The notes: generated from the letters alone by a model not told the origin. Positions 42,776 to 54,374 are shown, counted from the stretch's first letter. The stretch: DNA of 64,000 bases from Bettongia penicillata ogilbyi (GCA_023548195.1 JAJHZJ010000579.1:1032084-1096083); one strand, 5' to 3'. Made by a program: numbers and translations.

Positions 42776-43346
42776 AAAGATAAATGGGGATTGGGGGGGA
42801 AACTTGTTACTCAATATGGACAAACTATTTACACCCACATAAAGGAAGATGATACTTACTAATCTTGAGAATTGTATATTTATTATGATATATAAAAGGG
42901 ATATACCAAGAGGGAGTGGGTATAAATTAAATGATGTGATAATAACAAATGTGATTTAAGGGTGTGAAAGGATTGTAATAGGAGATGTGAAAAGGAGAAG
43001 ACAGAAAAAAATAAACTACATCACAGGAAGAGGCACAAAAATATATTACAGTAGAGGGGGAGAGTGATGAACATTGTTTGAGAGGTACTTTCATCTGATT
43101 GGATTCAAGGAAAGAACAAGTTAAGTATAGAAATACAACTAGCTCTATAGATAGTAGGAGGGGAAGGGGGAAAGAAAAGGGAGGGGAGGCTAAAAAGGAA
43201 GGAAGAAATAGTAAGGGAACAGGTGATTAAAGGTGAGGGGGGCTGAAAGAAGGGAGGGAAGACTGAGGGAGGAGACAGTCAAAAATTAAAACTCATATAG
43301 GGGAAGAAAGAAGGGGGAACTGAAAGCACAAACAAGGGGAAAGAGG
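42776..43346 (+). other. L1 inter-ORF region
   Basis: Purine-rich sense strand ('aggggaagggggaaagaaaaggg'), no coding frame. It leads directly to the ORF2 start. Confidence 0.65.
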
Positions 43347-46300
43347 ATGGAGGGAAAGACACAGATAGTAATCATAACTGTGAATGTGAATGGGATGAAC
43401 TCTTCTATAAAACAGAGGATAGTAGAATGGATTAAAAGCTATAATCCAGTGGCAATCCTAATCTCAGACATAGCAAAAGCAGAAATAGATCTAGTCAAAA
43501 GAGATAAGGAAGGAAACTACATCCTGCTTAAAGGCATCATAGACAACTAAGCAATTTCATTACTAAACATATATGCTCGAAGGGGTATGTCATCCAAATT
43601 CTTAGAGGAGAAGTTAAGGGAGTTACAGGAAGAATTAGACAGCAAAACTATACTAGTGGGGGACCTCAACCTCCCCATCCCTGAACTTGATAAATCTAAC
43701 CTCAAAATGAATAAAACTCTAGATAATGTTGAATGGGGATGGAGAGAAATATACCTTTTTCTCAGTGCTACATGGCACATAAACAAAAACTGACCATGAA
43801 TTAAGGCATAAAAACCTCACAATCCAGTGCAGAAAGGCAGAGATAGTCAATGCATAGTTTTCATATCATAATTCAATAAAACTTATATGCAATCAAAGAC
43901 CATGGAAACATAAACCAAAAATTAATTGGAAATTAAACAATCTAATCCTAAAGAATGAGTGAGTTAAACAACAAATTTTAGAAACAATCAACAACTTCAT
44001 TCAAGAGAAGAACAATATTGAGACAACCTACCAAACCTTATAGGTTGCTGCAAAAACAGTTCTTAGGGGAAGTTTTATATCTTTAAATACATACATGAAT
44101 AAAATAGAGAAAGTGGGGGTCAATGAATTGGGCATGCAGCCAAAAAAGCAAAACAAAAGAACAAATTGAAAATCCCCAAGTAATACCAAATTACAAATAC
44201 TGAAAACCAAAGGAGAGATTAATAAAATTGAAATTAGGAATAGTATTGAACTAATAAATAATACTGAGTTGGTTTTATGAAAAAAAAAACAATAAAATTG
44301 ATAAACTTTTGGTCAATTTGATTAAAAAAAGAAAGAAGAAAATCAAATTACCACTATCAAAAAGGAAAAAAGGTGAACTCACCTCCAATGAGGAAGAAAT
44401 TAAAATAATTAGAAATTACTTTACCCAACTGTATGCCCACAAATTTGACAATCTAAATGAGATGTATAATTATTTTAAAAAATGTAAATTGCTCAGATTA
44501 ACAGAAGAGGAGCTTGAGTCTCATCTCAGAAAAAAGAAATTGAACAAGCTATCAATGAACTCCCTAGGAAAAAATTTCCAGAGTCAGATGGATTTACAAG
44601 TGAATTCTATCAAACCTTTAAAGAACAGTTAATTCCAATACTATATAGACTACTTGGGAAAATTAGGGGAAAAGGAGTTCTATCAAATTCTTTTTAAGTT
44701 ACAAATATGGTTCTGATACCTGAACCAGGAAGAGCAAAAACAGAGTAAGAAAATTATAGACCAATTTCTCTAATGAATATAGGTGCAAAAATTTTAAATA
44801 AGATATTAGCAAAAAGAATTCAGCAACTTATCATGAGAATTATACATTATGATCAGGTAGGATTCACACCAGCAATGCAGGGCTGGTTCAATATTAGAAA
44901 AACTATTAGCATTATTGATCATCTCAACAACAAAACTAACATAAATCACATGATTATCTCAATGGATTCAGAAAAAGCCTTTGACAAAATACAGCACCCA
45001 TTCCTACTGAAAACACTGGAAAGTATAGGAATAAATGGAAATTTCCATAAAATAATAAACAGTATCTACCTAAAATCATTAGCAAGCATTGTACATAACA
45101 GGGACAAGCTAGATGCATTTCCAATAAGATCAGGGGTGAAACAAGGATGTCCATTATCACCACTGTTATTCAATATGGTACTAGAAATGTTAGCTGTAGC
45201 AATAAGAGAAGAAAAAGAAATTGAAGCAATTAGAATAGGCAAAGAAGAAACTAAGTTATCACTCTTGCAGATGATATGATGATATTCTTAGACAGTTGCA
45301 GAGAATCAAATTTAGTTAGTTAGTATCCTGGCTAACTAAATCAAACTACTTGAAATAATAAACAACTTTGGCAAAGTTGCAGATTACAAAATATACCCAC
45401 ATAATTCATCTGCATTTCTATATATTACTAGCAAAATCCAATAACAAAAGATAGAAAGAGAAGTCCAATTTAAAACTATGGTAGAACCATAAAATATCTG
45501 GGATTCTATCTGTCAAAACAAACCCAGGGACTGTATGAGCACAGTTACCAAACAGTTCTCTCAGAAATCAAGTCAGATCTAAGTAAGTGGAAAAACATCA
45601 GTTGCTCATGGGTAGGCCAAGGTAACATAATGAAAATGACAATTCTACCTAAATTAATATACTTATTCAGTGTCATACCAATCAAACTACCAGATAATTA
45701 CTTTCTAGAGCTAGAAAAAATAATATCAAAATTCATCTGGAAGAAAAAAACGTCCAGAACATCAAGGGAACTAATGAAAAGAAATGCTAGGGAAGGTAGC
45801 CCAGCCCTACCTGATCTCAAATTTTATTATAAAGCAGCAATCATCAAAGCCACTTGGTACTGGCTAAGAAACTGAGGGATAGATCAGGGGAATATGTTAG
45901 GTATTCGAGACACAGTAGTCAATGATTATAGCAATCTATCATTTGATAAACCCAAGGACCCCAGCTTCTGGGATAAGAATTCACTCTTTGAGAAAAACTA
46001 CTGGGAAAACTGGATAACAGTGTGGCAGAAATTGGGTATAGACCAAAGCCTGACACTGTACACAAGAATAAAGTCCAAATAGATACATGATCTTGGTATA
46101 AAGATTAATAGTATAGACAAATTAGGGGAGCAAGGAATAGTGTATTTGTCAAATTTATGGAGAATGGAGAAATTTATGACCAAGCAAGAGATAGAGAACA
46201 TAATGAAGTGAAAAATGGATAATTTTGTTTCATTAAATTGAAAAATTTTTGTATAAACAAACTGAATGCAACCAAGATTAGGAGAGAAACAGAAAACTGG

Positions 46301-47031
46301 AAAAGAATTTTTGCAACTAATGTCTGTGATAAAGGCCTCATATGTAAAATATATGGAGAACTGATTCAAATGTACAAGAATACAAGTCATTCTCTAATTG
46401 ACAAATGGGCAAAGGATGTGAACAGAGAATTTTCAGAGGAAGAAATTAAACCTATCTATAATCGTGTGAAAAAATGCTCTAAATCACTATTGATTAGAGA
46501 GATGCAAATCAAAACAACTCTGAGGTACCATATCACACCTATCAGATGGGCAAACATGACAGAACAGGAAGATGATAAATGTTGGAGAAGATGTGGGAGA
46601 GTTGGAACACTAATTCATTGTTGGTTGAGCTGTGAGTTCATCCAACCATTCTGGAGAGCAATTTGGAACTATGCCCAAAGGGCTACACAAATGTGTATGC
46701 CATTTGACCCAGCAATATAGCTTCTGGGACTCTATTCCAAAGAGATCTCACAATGGGAAAGGGTCCCACATGTACAAAAATATTTATAGCAACTCTCTTT
46801 GTGGTGGCCAAAAAGTGGAAATCAAGGGGATGCCCATCAATTGGGGAAGAGCTGAACAAGTTGTGGTATATGAATGTGATGGAATACTGTTGTGCTGTAA
46901 GAAATGATGAACAGGAAGACTTTAGAGAAGCCTGGAAAGACTTATATGAACTGATGCTGAATGAAAGGAGAAGAACCAGGAGAACTTTGTACATAGCAAC
47001 CACCACAGTGTGCGAGGAATTTTTCTGGTAG
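43347..47031 (+). pseudogene. L1 ORF2p, near full length but frame-broken
   Basis: Encodes (in broken form) the L1 endonuclease and reverse transcriptase. The ATG at 43347 gives MEGKTQIVIITVNVNGMN, the endonuclease start. Other open pieces are 43587-43793 (with LNLPIPELDK) and 44309-44632. The piece 44773-45279 covers the reverse transcriptase core: [30 protein letters not shown] and [18 protein letters not shown]. One base is missing just before the catalytic F-A-D-D motif (45264-45275). Then come 45630-45875 (TILPKLIYLF..FIWKKK), 46238-46720 and 46753-47031. The C-terminal knuckle C-x3-C-x7-H-x4-C is visible as CWRRCG..LIHCWLSC (about 46580-46635). The stop is at 47029-47031. The full domain order is conserved, so the copy inserted with a complete ORF2. 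Confidence 0.85.
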
Positions 47032-47415
47032 ACTTAGTACTTCATTGAAATGTATGGACTTAAAAATTTGCAATGGACTCTTGAGGCAGAATGCCTTCAA
47101 CATACAGAGAAAGAACTATGGAATTGGATCACAGATAGAAATAGACCAGTTTCTTTTATATTATGTTTTCTTCTGTTTTCTTTTATGTTATAGTTTCTCC
47201 CATTCATTTTAATTTTTCTATGCAACATGTATTTAATAGGAAAGTATGTGTAGAACCTATATAAGATTGTACATCATCTCAGAGAGGGAATGGGGAAGGA
47301 GGAGGGCATGAGGGGAAGGGAGGGGAAAAAATCTAAGATATGTATCTTAGATCTTATATCCATAAGAAAGTGATTGTCAAACACTGAAAACAAATAAAAT
47401 AATTTAATTAAGAAA
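47032..47415 (+). repeat. 3' UTR and A-rich tail of the ORF2-bearing L1
   Basis: Contains 'catacagagaaagaactatgg', a G-rich block 'gagggcatgaggggaagggagggg' (47302-47327) and a degenerate A-rich tail ('aaataaaataatttaattaag') before the right TSD. Confidence 0.7.
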
Positions 47416-47426
47416 AAGAACTTTCT
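47416..47426 (+). repeat. TSD of the ORF2-bearing L1, right copy
   Basis: 'aagaactttct', the partner of 42534-42544. Element O sequence resumes directly with 'cattattagggcaattag'. Confidence 0.8.
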
Positions 47427-47694
47427 CATTATTAGGGCAATTAGAATGAGAGCATATTGACAGAAACCCCAAGTGAGAGTTGAATATGAAGGTATGATAT
47501 CTTTAAAAAAATAAAATTAAGGGGTGAGAGAAGAATGTACTGGGAAAAAAGGAAATGGACAAGTAAAATGGAGTAATTATCTCACATAAAAGAGGCAAGA
47601 AAAAGCCTTTAGAAAAAGTGGGAGGGAAGAGGAGGTAGATGAGTGGGAGTGAATGAACCTTACTTTCATCAGAATTGGCTCAAAAAGGGAACAG

Positions 47695-48133
47695 ATGGAA
47701 GTAGCCTCTAATGAGTATGTGTCTAGAGCTGAACAAAGCAGCCTTGACAGGAGAGTGAGGATTCAAACAGAAGGTTAAATTTCACAGTGAAGGAAACAGC
47801 TTGCAAGCAAGAACACATGTCCCAGGGCCCCACCCCTAAAGGGAGGCACCAGAGGTAGTGTGGGGAGATCTCAATACTTATACCAATGGCTGCCCATGAC
47901 AATGACGGGTAACAACAATATGATAAGTTTTTTCATACCATGACTTCATGACTAGAACTTGTTCAAGCTCAGAGAACACCTGGTGTTGGTCAAAACAATA
48001 CAATAATTAAATGATTTTTGCCAGAAGATTAAATCATCCAGAGGGTAAGTAGAAAGTATAGTTATTATGCCATGCTCAGAGCACAGGTTGAACCTTAGCT
48101 CTGGAAAACAGGGTATCTCCTAATATCTTGACA
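47695..48133. repeat. Unclassified insert in element O
   Basis: The inter-ORF sequence breaks after 'gctcaaaaaggga' and resumes at 'aacatacacactcagttggg', which are contiguous in related L1s. The 440 bp between includes a GC-rich block ('cagggccccacccctaaagg'). No TIRs, LTR ends or tail could be defined. Confidence 0.45.
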
Positions 48134-48249
48134 ACATACACACTCAGTTGGGTATAGAAATCTATCTTACCTCACAGGAAAGTATGAAGGGAAGGGAATA
48201 AGAGAATGGGGAGCAATAGAAGGGAGGTCAGGTTGGTGAAGGGTAGTCA

Positions 48250-48264
48250 AGCAAAACATCTTTT
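48250..48264 (+). repeat. TSD of the nested minus-strand mini-L1, left copy
   Basis: 'agcaaaacatctttt', matched imperfectly by 'agcagaacactttt' at 49387-49400. Element O reads across the two copies. Confidence 0.65.
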
Positions 48265-49386
48265 TAAAGCATAATATTTTACTTTACCCCCAATTACATA
48301 TTAAGAAAAAAAATTAGCATTCACTTTTACTAGATTTTGAGCTCCAAATTTTTCTCCTTCCCTTTCTCCCCTCCCTTCTTCTAAAAACGGTTGGCAGTTT
48401 GATATGGTTTATACATGTGTTATCATGGAAAACACATTTCTATATTCATCACAGTTGTGGAAGAGGAAACAGATCAAAAGGAAATAAAGCCATGAGAAAG
48501 AATAAAGTAAGTGAAAAAAATATGCTTCAGTCTGCATTCTACATCCGTCAGTTCTCCGTCTGGATATGGATAGCACTTCCCCCTATTAGCCCCTTGTACT
48601 TGTCCTGGATCATTGCCCCGCTAAGAAGAGCTGAGTCATTCACAGTTGACCATTACATGATGTTGCTGATACTGTGTACAACATTCTCCAAGTTCAATTC
48701 ACTTCAGCTTACATCAGTTTGCACAAGTCTTTCTAAGTTTTTCTAAAATCTGCCTGCTCATCATGTATTATCACATTCACAATTATGATTGCTACCTGTG
48801 TATTTCTCTCCATCCTGTTCTTCCTCCTCTTTGTCTTCTCTCTCTTTCACCTTTTCCTACCTCACCAGTGTTTTGTATCTGTGTACCACTTCCCCTGATC
48901 TGCCCTTCCTTGTGTCAGTCCCGCTTCCCTTAATCTCCTCCCCTTTTACTTCCCTATTGGGTAGGATACATTTTTATATTTCACTGATTTTGTATATTAT
49001 TCTCTCTTTGAACCAATACTGGTGAGAGTAAGGTCCAAGTGATGCCCGTCACTCATCCTGCCATCTTCCTCTCCATCGTAATAAGTTTTACTCGCATCTT
49101 CATGTGAGGTAATTTACCCCATTCTTCCTCTCCTTTTCTTTTGCATTCTTTGTATTCCTCTCCTTTCCTTTTGCATTCTTTGTATTCCTTTCTCATCTCA
49201 ATTTTTTTGTCATGCTCTCAAATTCACTTTTCACCTCTTTCTTCTCTCTATGTATATTCCTTTTATCTGTACTGTTAGTGAAACAATTTTTAAGAGTTAC
49301 AAATATCATCCTCTCATCTAGGGATATAAACATCTCTTTTGAATCCCTTATGTTTTCTTCTCCCTTTTTACATGTTTATGTTTCTC
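48265..49386 (-). mobile_element. ORF2-deleted mini-L1, 5'-truncated (nested in O)
   Basis: Minus strand. It starts in the inter-ORF region (49386, downstream of ORF1), reaches the ORF2 ATG near 48808 (M-E-R-N-T-Q-V-A-I-I), and after about 14 codons jumps straight to the last 50 or so codons of ORF2 ('gatgagcaggcagattttag' sense, near 48760). It then continues through the 3' UTR to 48265. An imperfect 31-bp tandem duplication lies at about 49127-49190. The deletion differs from those of HAL1 and of O/M. Confidence 0.7.
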
Positions 49387-49449
49387 AGCAGAACACTTTT
49401 GAGGAGGGACAGCGGGAAAGGAGAGAGAGAATAGAATAAATGAGGTGTG

Positions 49450-50150
49450 TGGAAGGAATACAGTAGGCAATACTAAATGTGAAAAAAATTGAAGCAACTC
49501 TCTCTGATACAAGCCCCATTTCTCAAACATATAGAGAACTGAGTCAAATTTATAAAAATAAGAGCTGTTGTCCAATTGATAAATAATCAAAAGATGCGAA
49601 CAGTTTTCAGATGAAGTAATCAAAGTTATCTATAGCCATATAAAAATGCTCTAACTCACTATTGATTGAAGAAATGCAAATTAAAACAATTCTGAGGTAT
49701 ATCTTCATACCTATTAGATTGCCTAATAGCATAGAAAAGGAAAATGACAAAAGTTGGAGGGGACATTGGAAAAACGAGACATTAGTACGCTATTGGTAGA
49801 GTTGTGAACTGATTCAACCATTCTGTAGAGCAATTTGGAACTATGCCCAAAGGGCTATAGAACCATGCATACTCTTTGACCTAGCAAAACTACTTCTAGA
49901 TCTGTATCCCAAAAGATACACAAGACAAAAAGTAAAAAGATGTATATATACAAAAAAATGCTCTTTTTTTGGTGGCAAAGAATTGGAAATTAAGGGAATG
50001 CCCATCAGTTAGGGAATGGCTAAACACTGCAGTGTGTGATTGCTATAAGAAATGATAAGCAGGATGGTCTCAGAAAAACCTGGAGAGATTGATATGATCT
50101 GATGCAAAGTGAAATGCATTACATACAAAGTAACAGCAATATTGTAAGAT
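49450..50150 (+). pseudogene. Element O ORF2 remnant (start fused to C-terminus)
   Basis: A decayed ORF2 start ('ggaaggaatacagtaggc', 49451 on) leads via 'aaatgtgaaaaaaattgaagca' directly into the C-terminal region: 'tttctcaaacatatagagaact', 'ctattgattgaagaaatgcaaatt' and 'tatgcccaaagggctatag'. No endonuclease or reverse transcriptase sequence lies between. Confidence 0.7.
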
Positions 50151-50527
50151 GATCAGCTGTGAATGATTTAGCTATTCTCAGCAACACAATGAAACAAGAG
50201 AACTCTGAAGGACTTATGATGAAAAATGCAATCTATCCCCAGAGAAAAGAACTGATAGTGTCTGAATACAGATTGAAGCATACTTTGCTTACTTTATTTT
50301 TCTTGAGGTTTTTTTGCGGGGGAGAGGTCTATATTTTTTCACAATATGACTAATATGAAAAAGTTTTGCATCACTATATGTGTATAATCTATGTAAAATT
50401 GTGTGTCTTCTACGAGGGGTGGAGAAGGAGGAAGGGAAATATTTTGGTACTAAAAGTTTTTAAAAATGAATGTTAAAAATCATTTTTTACAAGTAACTGG
50501 GGAAAAATAAAATACTAAGAATAAAAA
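50151..50527 (+). repeat. Element O 3' UTR
   Basis: 'ctgaatacagattgaagcata', 'tatgactaatatgaaaaag', a purine block at about 50415-50440 and 'gaatgttaaaaatcattttttacaagtaactgggg' before an A-rich tail. This is the L1 3' UTR in its usual order. Confidence 0.75.
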
Positions 50528-50559
50528 AAAATTGATTTGAATGCATTGTGAAGGATGGA

Positions 50560-50775
50560 GATTAATATGAAGTAAAATTTTAGAGCCACATTTGGGAGAT
50601 TTGAAATATATCTAAGTCTGAGTGTTTTATATTTTGTACTGGAAACAACAGGGAGCCAATGAAATATTTTGAGCAGTAGAATATTTTTTCTGTGTTCAGG
50701 ACATCAACTTAACAGCTTTGTGGAGAATAAATTGGGGGTTGGAATATATTTGAAGCATGGAGACAAATCTCTGCA
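50560..50775 (-). repeat. L2-type LINE fragment
   Basis: 'ctggaaacaacagggagccaatgaaatattttgagcag' and 'cagctttgtggagaataaattggg' are the antisense pattern also seen at 10830-10960. Confidence 0.6.
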
Positions 50776-50794
50776 TAGAATCTTGTAACTTAAA

Positions 50795-50930
50795 GTGAAC
50801 TTAGAGATAATTTATTCCTACTATTTCATTCTCCAAATGAGGAAACTGAGGTCCAGAAAGTTTGAATGATTTCTTCAAGGTAAAACAGATGGTCAATTGC
50901 TGAAGTCATGATATAACAGAGGTTTGATAT
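50795..50930 (-). repeat. SINE fragment
   Basis: 'ttcattctccaaatgaggaaactgaggtccag' followed by a decayed B-box region. Antisense. Confidence 0.6.
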
Positions 50931-51059
50931 TAATATGAGCCCAGTCATGACAAAATTCCAAGCCTACTTTGTCCAATATACATATTAAGAACTACTGTAC
51001 ATTTGCCCAAAACTTTAGGATCATTAATCTGGAACTTTCCAGAACTATTCCTATTTGAC

Positions 51060-51420
51060 AATATCTTTATCTTGACTTAAACTACCTAAAGCCACATTTC
51101 TGAAAAGTTTGGTCATTCAATCTCTGTTGAAGCACATACAGTGATGGAGAATTAAGGGAAGCCATTGAATAGCCTACAGCTTTAAAGTTCCAACACCTGC
51201 TCCTTCATAATGTGTTACAACTTTGCAAATACTCAAATGGATTCATCATTTCCATTAATGGAGATCGCAACAAATCTCGGTCTGTCTATACCATACAATT
51301 CTTGTCCATGCTGATATATCATGGTCCCATTGTATCACTAGATTACTGACAACTTGTTATCCTTCTGCCTTAAAATATGACTGGACAAAATTTTCTTTCC
51401 ATCATATAACTTCTTGATGA
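51060..51420 (-). repeat. Possible CR1-like LINE fragment
   Basis: 'cagtgatggagaattaagggaagccattgaatagcc' is suggestive of the antisense CR1-like 3' UTR ('ccagtgatggggagctcac' type). Low certainty. Confidence 0.3.
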
Positions 51421-51539
51421 TATGTATCTACTCCTTTTTCAGTTTTTCATTGGTTATACATTGAAGCTTTTTATAGCCATCACATATTTAATCAATTTCT
51501 AAATCTTATAATTTATTTTATGACAGCCTCAATTGCATA

Positions 51540-51800
51540 CAGCTCCTTCTTTCCACTCACACAGCCCCCATGCTAAGTTAAGCTCTTCTCACCTACTGCC
51601 AGGATCATTGCAATGTCTTTGCCTCAAATTTATTGCTAATCTAATCATTCCTCCACTTAGGTGCCTAGTATGTCTATATATATTGAGGAGACATCCCATG
51701 AAATGGTTCCTGTCACCTTTGAGCATATGATAAAACCCACCTTCCTCTAATTACTTTCTTGCCCTCTTCAAGAAGCATCTGTGAGCCAATTCCTCCATTT
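51540..51800 (+). repeat. L2-type LINE fragment
   Basis: 'tctcacctactgccaggatcattgcaatgtc' fits the coding region around the L-D-Y-C block of L2-like LINEs, with 'cctcttcaagaagcatctgtgagcc' after it. Confidence 0.45.
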
Positions 51801-53280
51801 ACTTGTGCCTTCCTTCTTATTTCTGGTTTTGATAGCAGCAAGAATGTGGATGTTGACATGATTCAGTTCCTTCAGCATTATGCCCATTTTTTTGTTCTTT
51901 AGAAAAAGATCTCACCATGTGCAATCAGAGTTTATAGATGGTATAAAAATGAATGTTTCCCGTCCACTTAAGTAGTTTGCCAACCACTGGACATTAATTT
52001 TGATTATGATCATTTGCTAGAGACGTTTAACAAATATAAAATAATTTATATAATGAGGAGATCCAAAGAAAACAGAAACCAACTTGGTCAATAAGTATTC
52101 AAACCACTTGTCAGTTGGAAAGACATGGAAACCAATGACAATGTCATTTTAGAATATAAACTGGGCTGCTAAACATCATAGGAAAGCCTGCATCTTTTGC
52201 ATTCCAAGGCTACAATTCCATCACATTTCTATAAACAATGGTGCTTAGTCAATGTAGTTGAATGAATGGATGATGGGCCATGTAAAGAGAAGAAATATGA
52301 TCTCAGTTATCCTCATATACTCATTTTTCAAGGAAAGAGTCAGGGCAATTAAACTGTAATTTGCCATGGTCAGTTGTCAAGACACTGGAAGTCTGTTGCT
52401 TCTCACATGTTAGAGCTGTATCATGGTCCATTGAAGTTCAATTAAGGAAAATATTTCTCCAAACTGAAAAAAGAGAAAAGTATATGATATTAAAGTTTAA
52501 TTTTGAGCTGGTAGGAGAGCCATGTATCCTTGCATTAATATCAATAGTTAAGTAAAGTCATTCAAAACAAAAGCAAGATCATATATGTGCTCTTTTATCC
52601 CATAATGCGTTATTCTAAATCTTGACCAGATATCCATTGTAATTCATAAATAGATTTTCAATATACGCAGTCTAGTAATATACTGCATATTCTCAGTGCC
52701 AGTATAACCAAATTATCATGTTTTATGTGTGGGAAAGGAAACATGAATAGGAAATTTCAAGTTAAATTAGTCTGTCAGTGATGATGTATCTTTCAAAGGA
52801 TATTATTGCTAATACAGACTCTAAAACAAACTGAATAATTAATTAATTAGTTTTAAGTTTTACAGGAAGACTACTTCTGTTAAGGTTGAATTCTCTCAGA
52901 AGTTTTTTGACTTTTAACTACTTTTATCCATTTCAATATTCAAAATTTAAAAAAGAAAGGATAGAAAAGGTGAGAACAGGAGGAACAATAGATCTAGGTC
53001 TGTATCTTTGTTCCTGTTTCTTGCTATGCATTGTCTTCCTTAGAGGGAAGATTTAGTCCCCCAGTAAACCAATGTTTATGAGTTATTCAGTTTCATTGTT
53101 GTAATGATGTCTTGAATATTTTATAATATGACACCTAATAAAGATCAGTTTCCAGCCTAGCTGGAAAAATCTGTTGGTATGGCAACCAGTAGAATTTTAA
53201 CAATGATCTGGAGGGAGTATATGCAAAATCTACAGAGTAATTTTCTTTCCCTGGCTCCATGAACAGCCTGATACAAATGT
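51801..53280. other. Unassigned sequence
   Basis: AT-rich with no gene or repeat recognised. Confidence 0.45.
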
Positions 53281-53284
53281 GTAT

Positions 53285-53303
53285 GTAAACATATTATATA
53301 TAT

Positions 53304-53335
<32 letters not shown>

Positions 53336-53356
53336 GATAGTGAATATGTGTGTATA

Positions 53357-53405
<49 letters not shown>
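53285..53405. repeat. (TA)n/(TG)n microsatellite
   Basis: Long TA runs at 53298-53321 and 53373-53404 flank a TG run. All three open frames here are artefacts of the repeat. Confidence 0.95.
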
Positions 53406-53407
<2 letters not shown>

Positions 53408-53771
53408 CATTTGGTACATTGGTAAGGTATTAGGCACATACTTTACATTATACAAAATACTTCTGATTGATGTTACACTGCAAGATTTCTCTGTAGATAT
53501 ATGTAATTCAGTCATGTAGAAATTCTCTGAGAAATGGAGAGAATAATGAGAAATATTTTGCTGTCACTGAATTCCACACTTCTGGAATAATCTGACTTCT
53601 TAAAAATGCTCACATGTGGGAAATGCAAACCTGCATCTGAAATGAATTCAGGTTGATTTAATATAAGAAAGTTTTACCAAACTCATATTTCTAATGGTGC
53701 TTTGTAGACCTTTCAGTGTTTGTTGCCTCAAAGCAACCATAATTTGTCTTCATAATTGTAGTGTGAAGATG
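53406..53771. other. Unassigned sequence
   Basis: Nothing recognisable. Confidence 0.4.
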
Positions 53772-54338
53772 CAGAACATTCCAAAAGTCTTAGTGCAATT
53801 TTGAATTGTAATATCTCCAGATATGTAAACATTACAAATTTACAACAACATAATCTGACAGTTTAATTGTATATGTTTCCATTCTGCTTACTTGATTTGG
53901 TGAATTTGGAATAAAAAATTAAATTTTAATTTAATTTTCCGGATGACACCAGACTTATGGATTGGTAGAGAAGGTTCTTTTTCTTGGCTACCCCAGTAAC
54001 CTAGATCTTCTGTATCCATTACAATTTTCTATAAGTTCACATCAAAACTGTAATTTATGAATCAGGACCTCATTCTTTGGATGACATTAAGTCTAGGACC
54101 ACAAATACAATATTTTTAGTCACTTAGGGGCACCTAATGATTTTTTTTACAAAGTCTGAAAATTTACTCAAGAAATTAATAGAATGTTATATGAGCTGTT
54201 CCATGGTTGGAATATGAATTTTAACAATAAATCTATAAATATTTTTAAAATCTAAATGATTATTCCTTAAAATGTGGTTTTTGAAATTTATACTTTTGAA
54301 GTTATTAAAACTTAAAACTGAACTAAGACTTTTGGGAC
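53772..54338 (+). pseudogene. Decayed mariner-like DNA transposon
   Basis: Inverted terminal repeats: left 'cattccaaaagtcttagtgc' (53778 on) and right 'aactaagacttttgggacac' (54318 on) are complementary over about 24 bp with few mismatches. Inside, on the plus strand, the frame near 53953-53985 reads D-L-W-I-G-R-E-G, then S-W-L-P, then P-R-S after a stop. That resembles the W-I-G-R-x-G-x-x-x-W-P-P-R-S-P-D-L segment leading into the last catalytic Asp of mariner transposases. Total length about 570 bp, so most of the transposase gene is gone. A flanking TA duplication is not clear. Confidence 0.7.
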
Positions 54339-54374
54339 ACCTCATATTTCTGAGTACTCAAATGAATGATAGGT

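Larger units (their letters stand above)
42545..47415 (+). mobile_element. L1 retaining ORF2 but lacking most of ORF1
   Basis: TSD-bounded 4.9-kb insertion. It starts with the L1 5' terminus 'gggagccaagatggtggagtg' (42560 on). After only about 60 bp it jumps to the end of ORF1 (about 42620-42775), then continues through a full inter-ORF region, all of ORF2 (43347-47031), the 3' UTR and an A-rich tail. Both ends are present, so this is not simple 5' truncation: the 5' UTR and about 90% of ORF1 were removed internally. It is the structural complement of HAL1. Insertion is younger than element O. Confidence 0.8.
40835..50527 (+). mobile_element. ORF2-deleted L1 (element O), split by three insertions
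   Basis: Its own sequence comprises 5' UTR (about 40835-41381), ORF1 remnant (41382-42447), inter-ORF (42448-42544, 47427-47694, 48134-48264, 49401-49449), a short ORF2 start remnant (about 49450-49485), the C-terminal quarter of ORF2 (49486-50150) and 3' UTR to an A-rich tail at 50527. It is interrupted by an ORF2-bearing L1 (42545-47415), an unclassified insert (47695-48133) and a minus-strand mini-L1 (48265-49386). The 5' limit is approximate and I found no convincing TSD. Element M shares its ORF2 deletion junction. Confidence 0.75.

Noticed and set aside
43347..47031. Functional L1 ORF2
   Set aside because: At least five frame breaks, including a missing base just before the catalytic FADD motif, rule out a working protein.
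53230..53519. Frames of 64-70 codons rich in Tyr and Ile
   Set aside because: Encoded by TA/TG microsatellite sequence.
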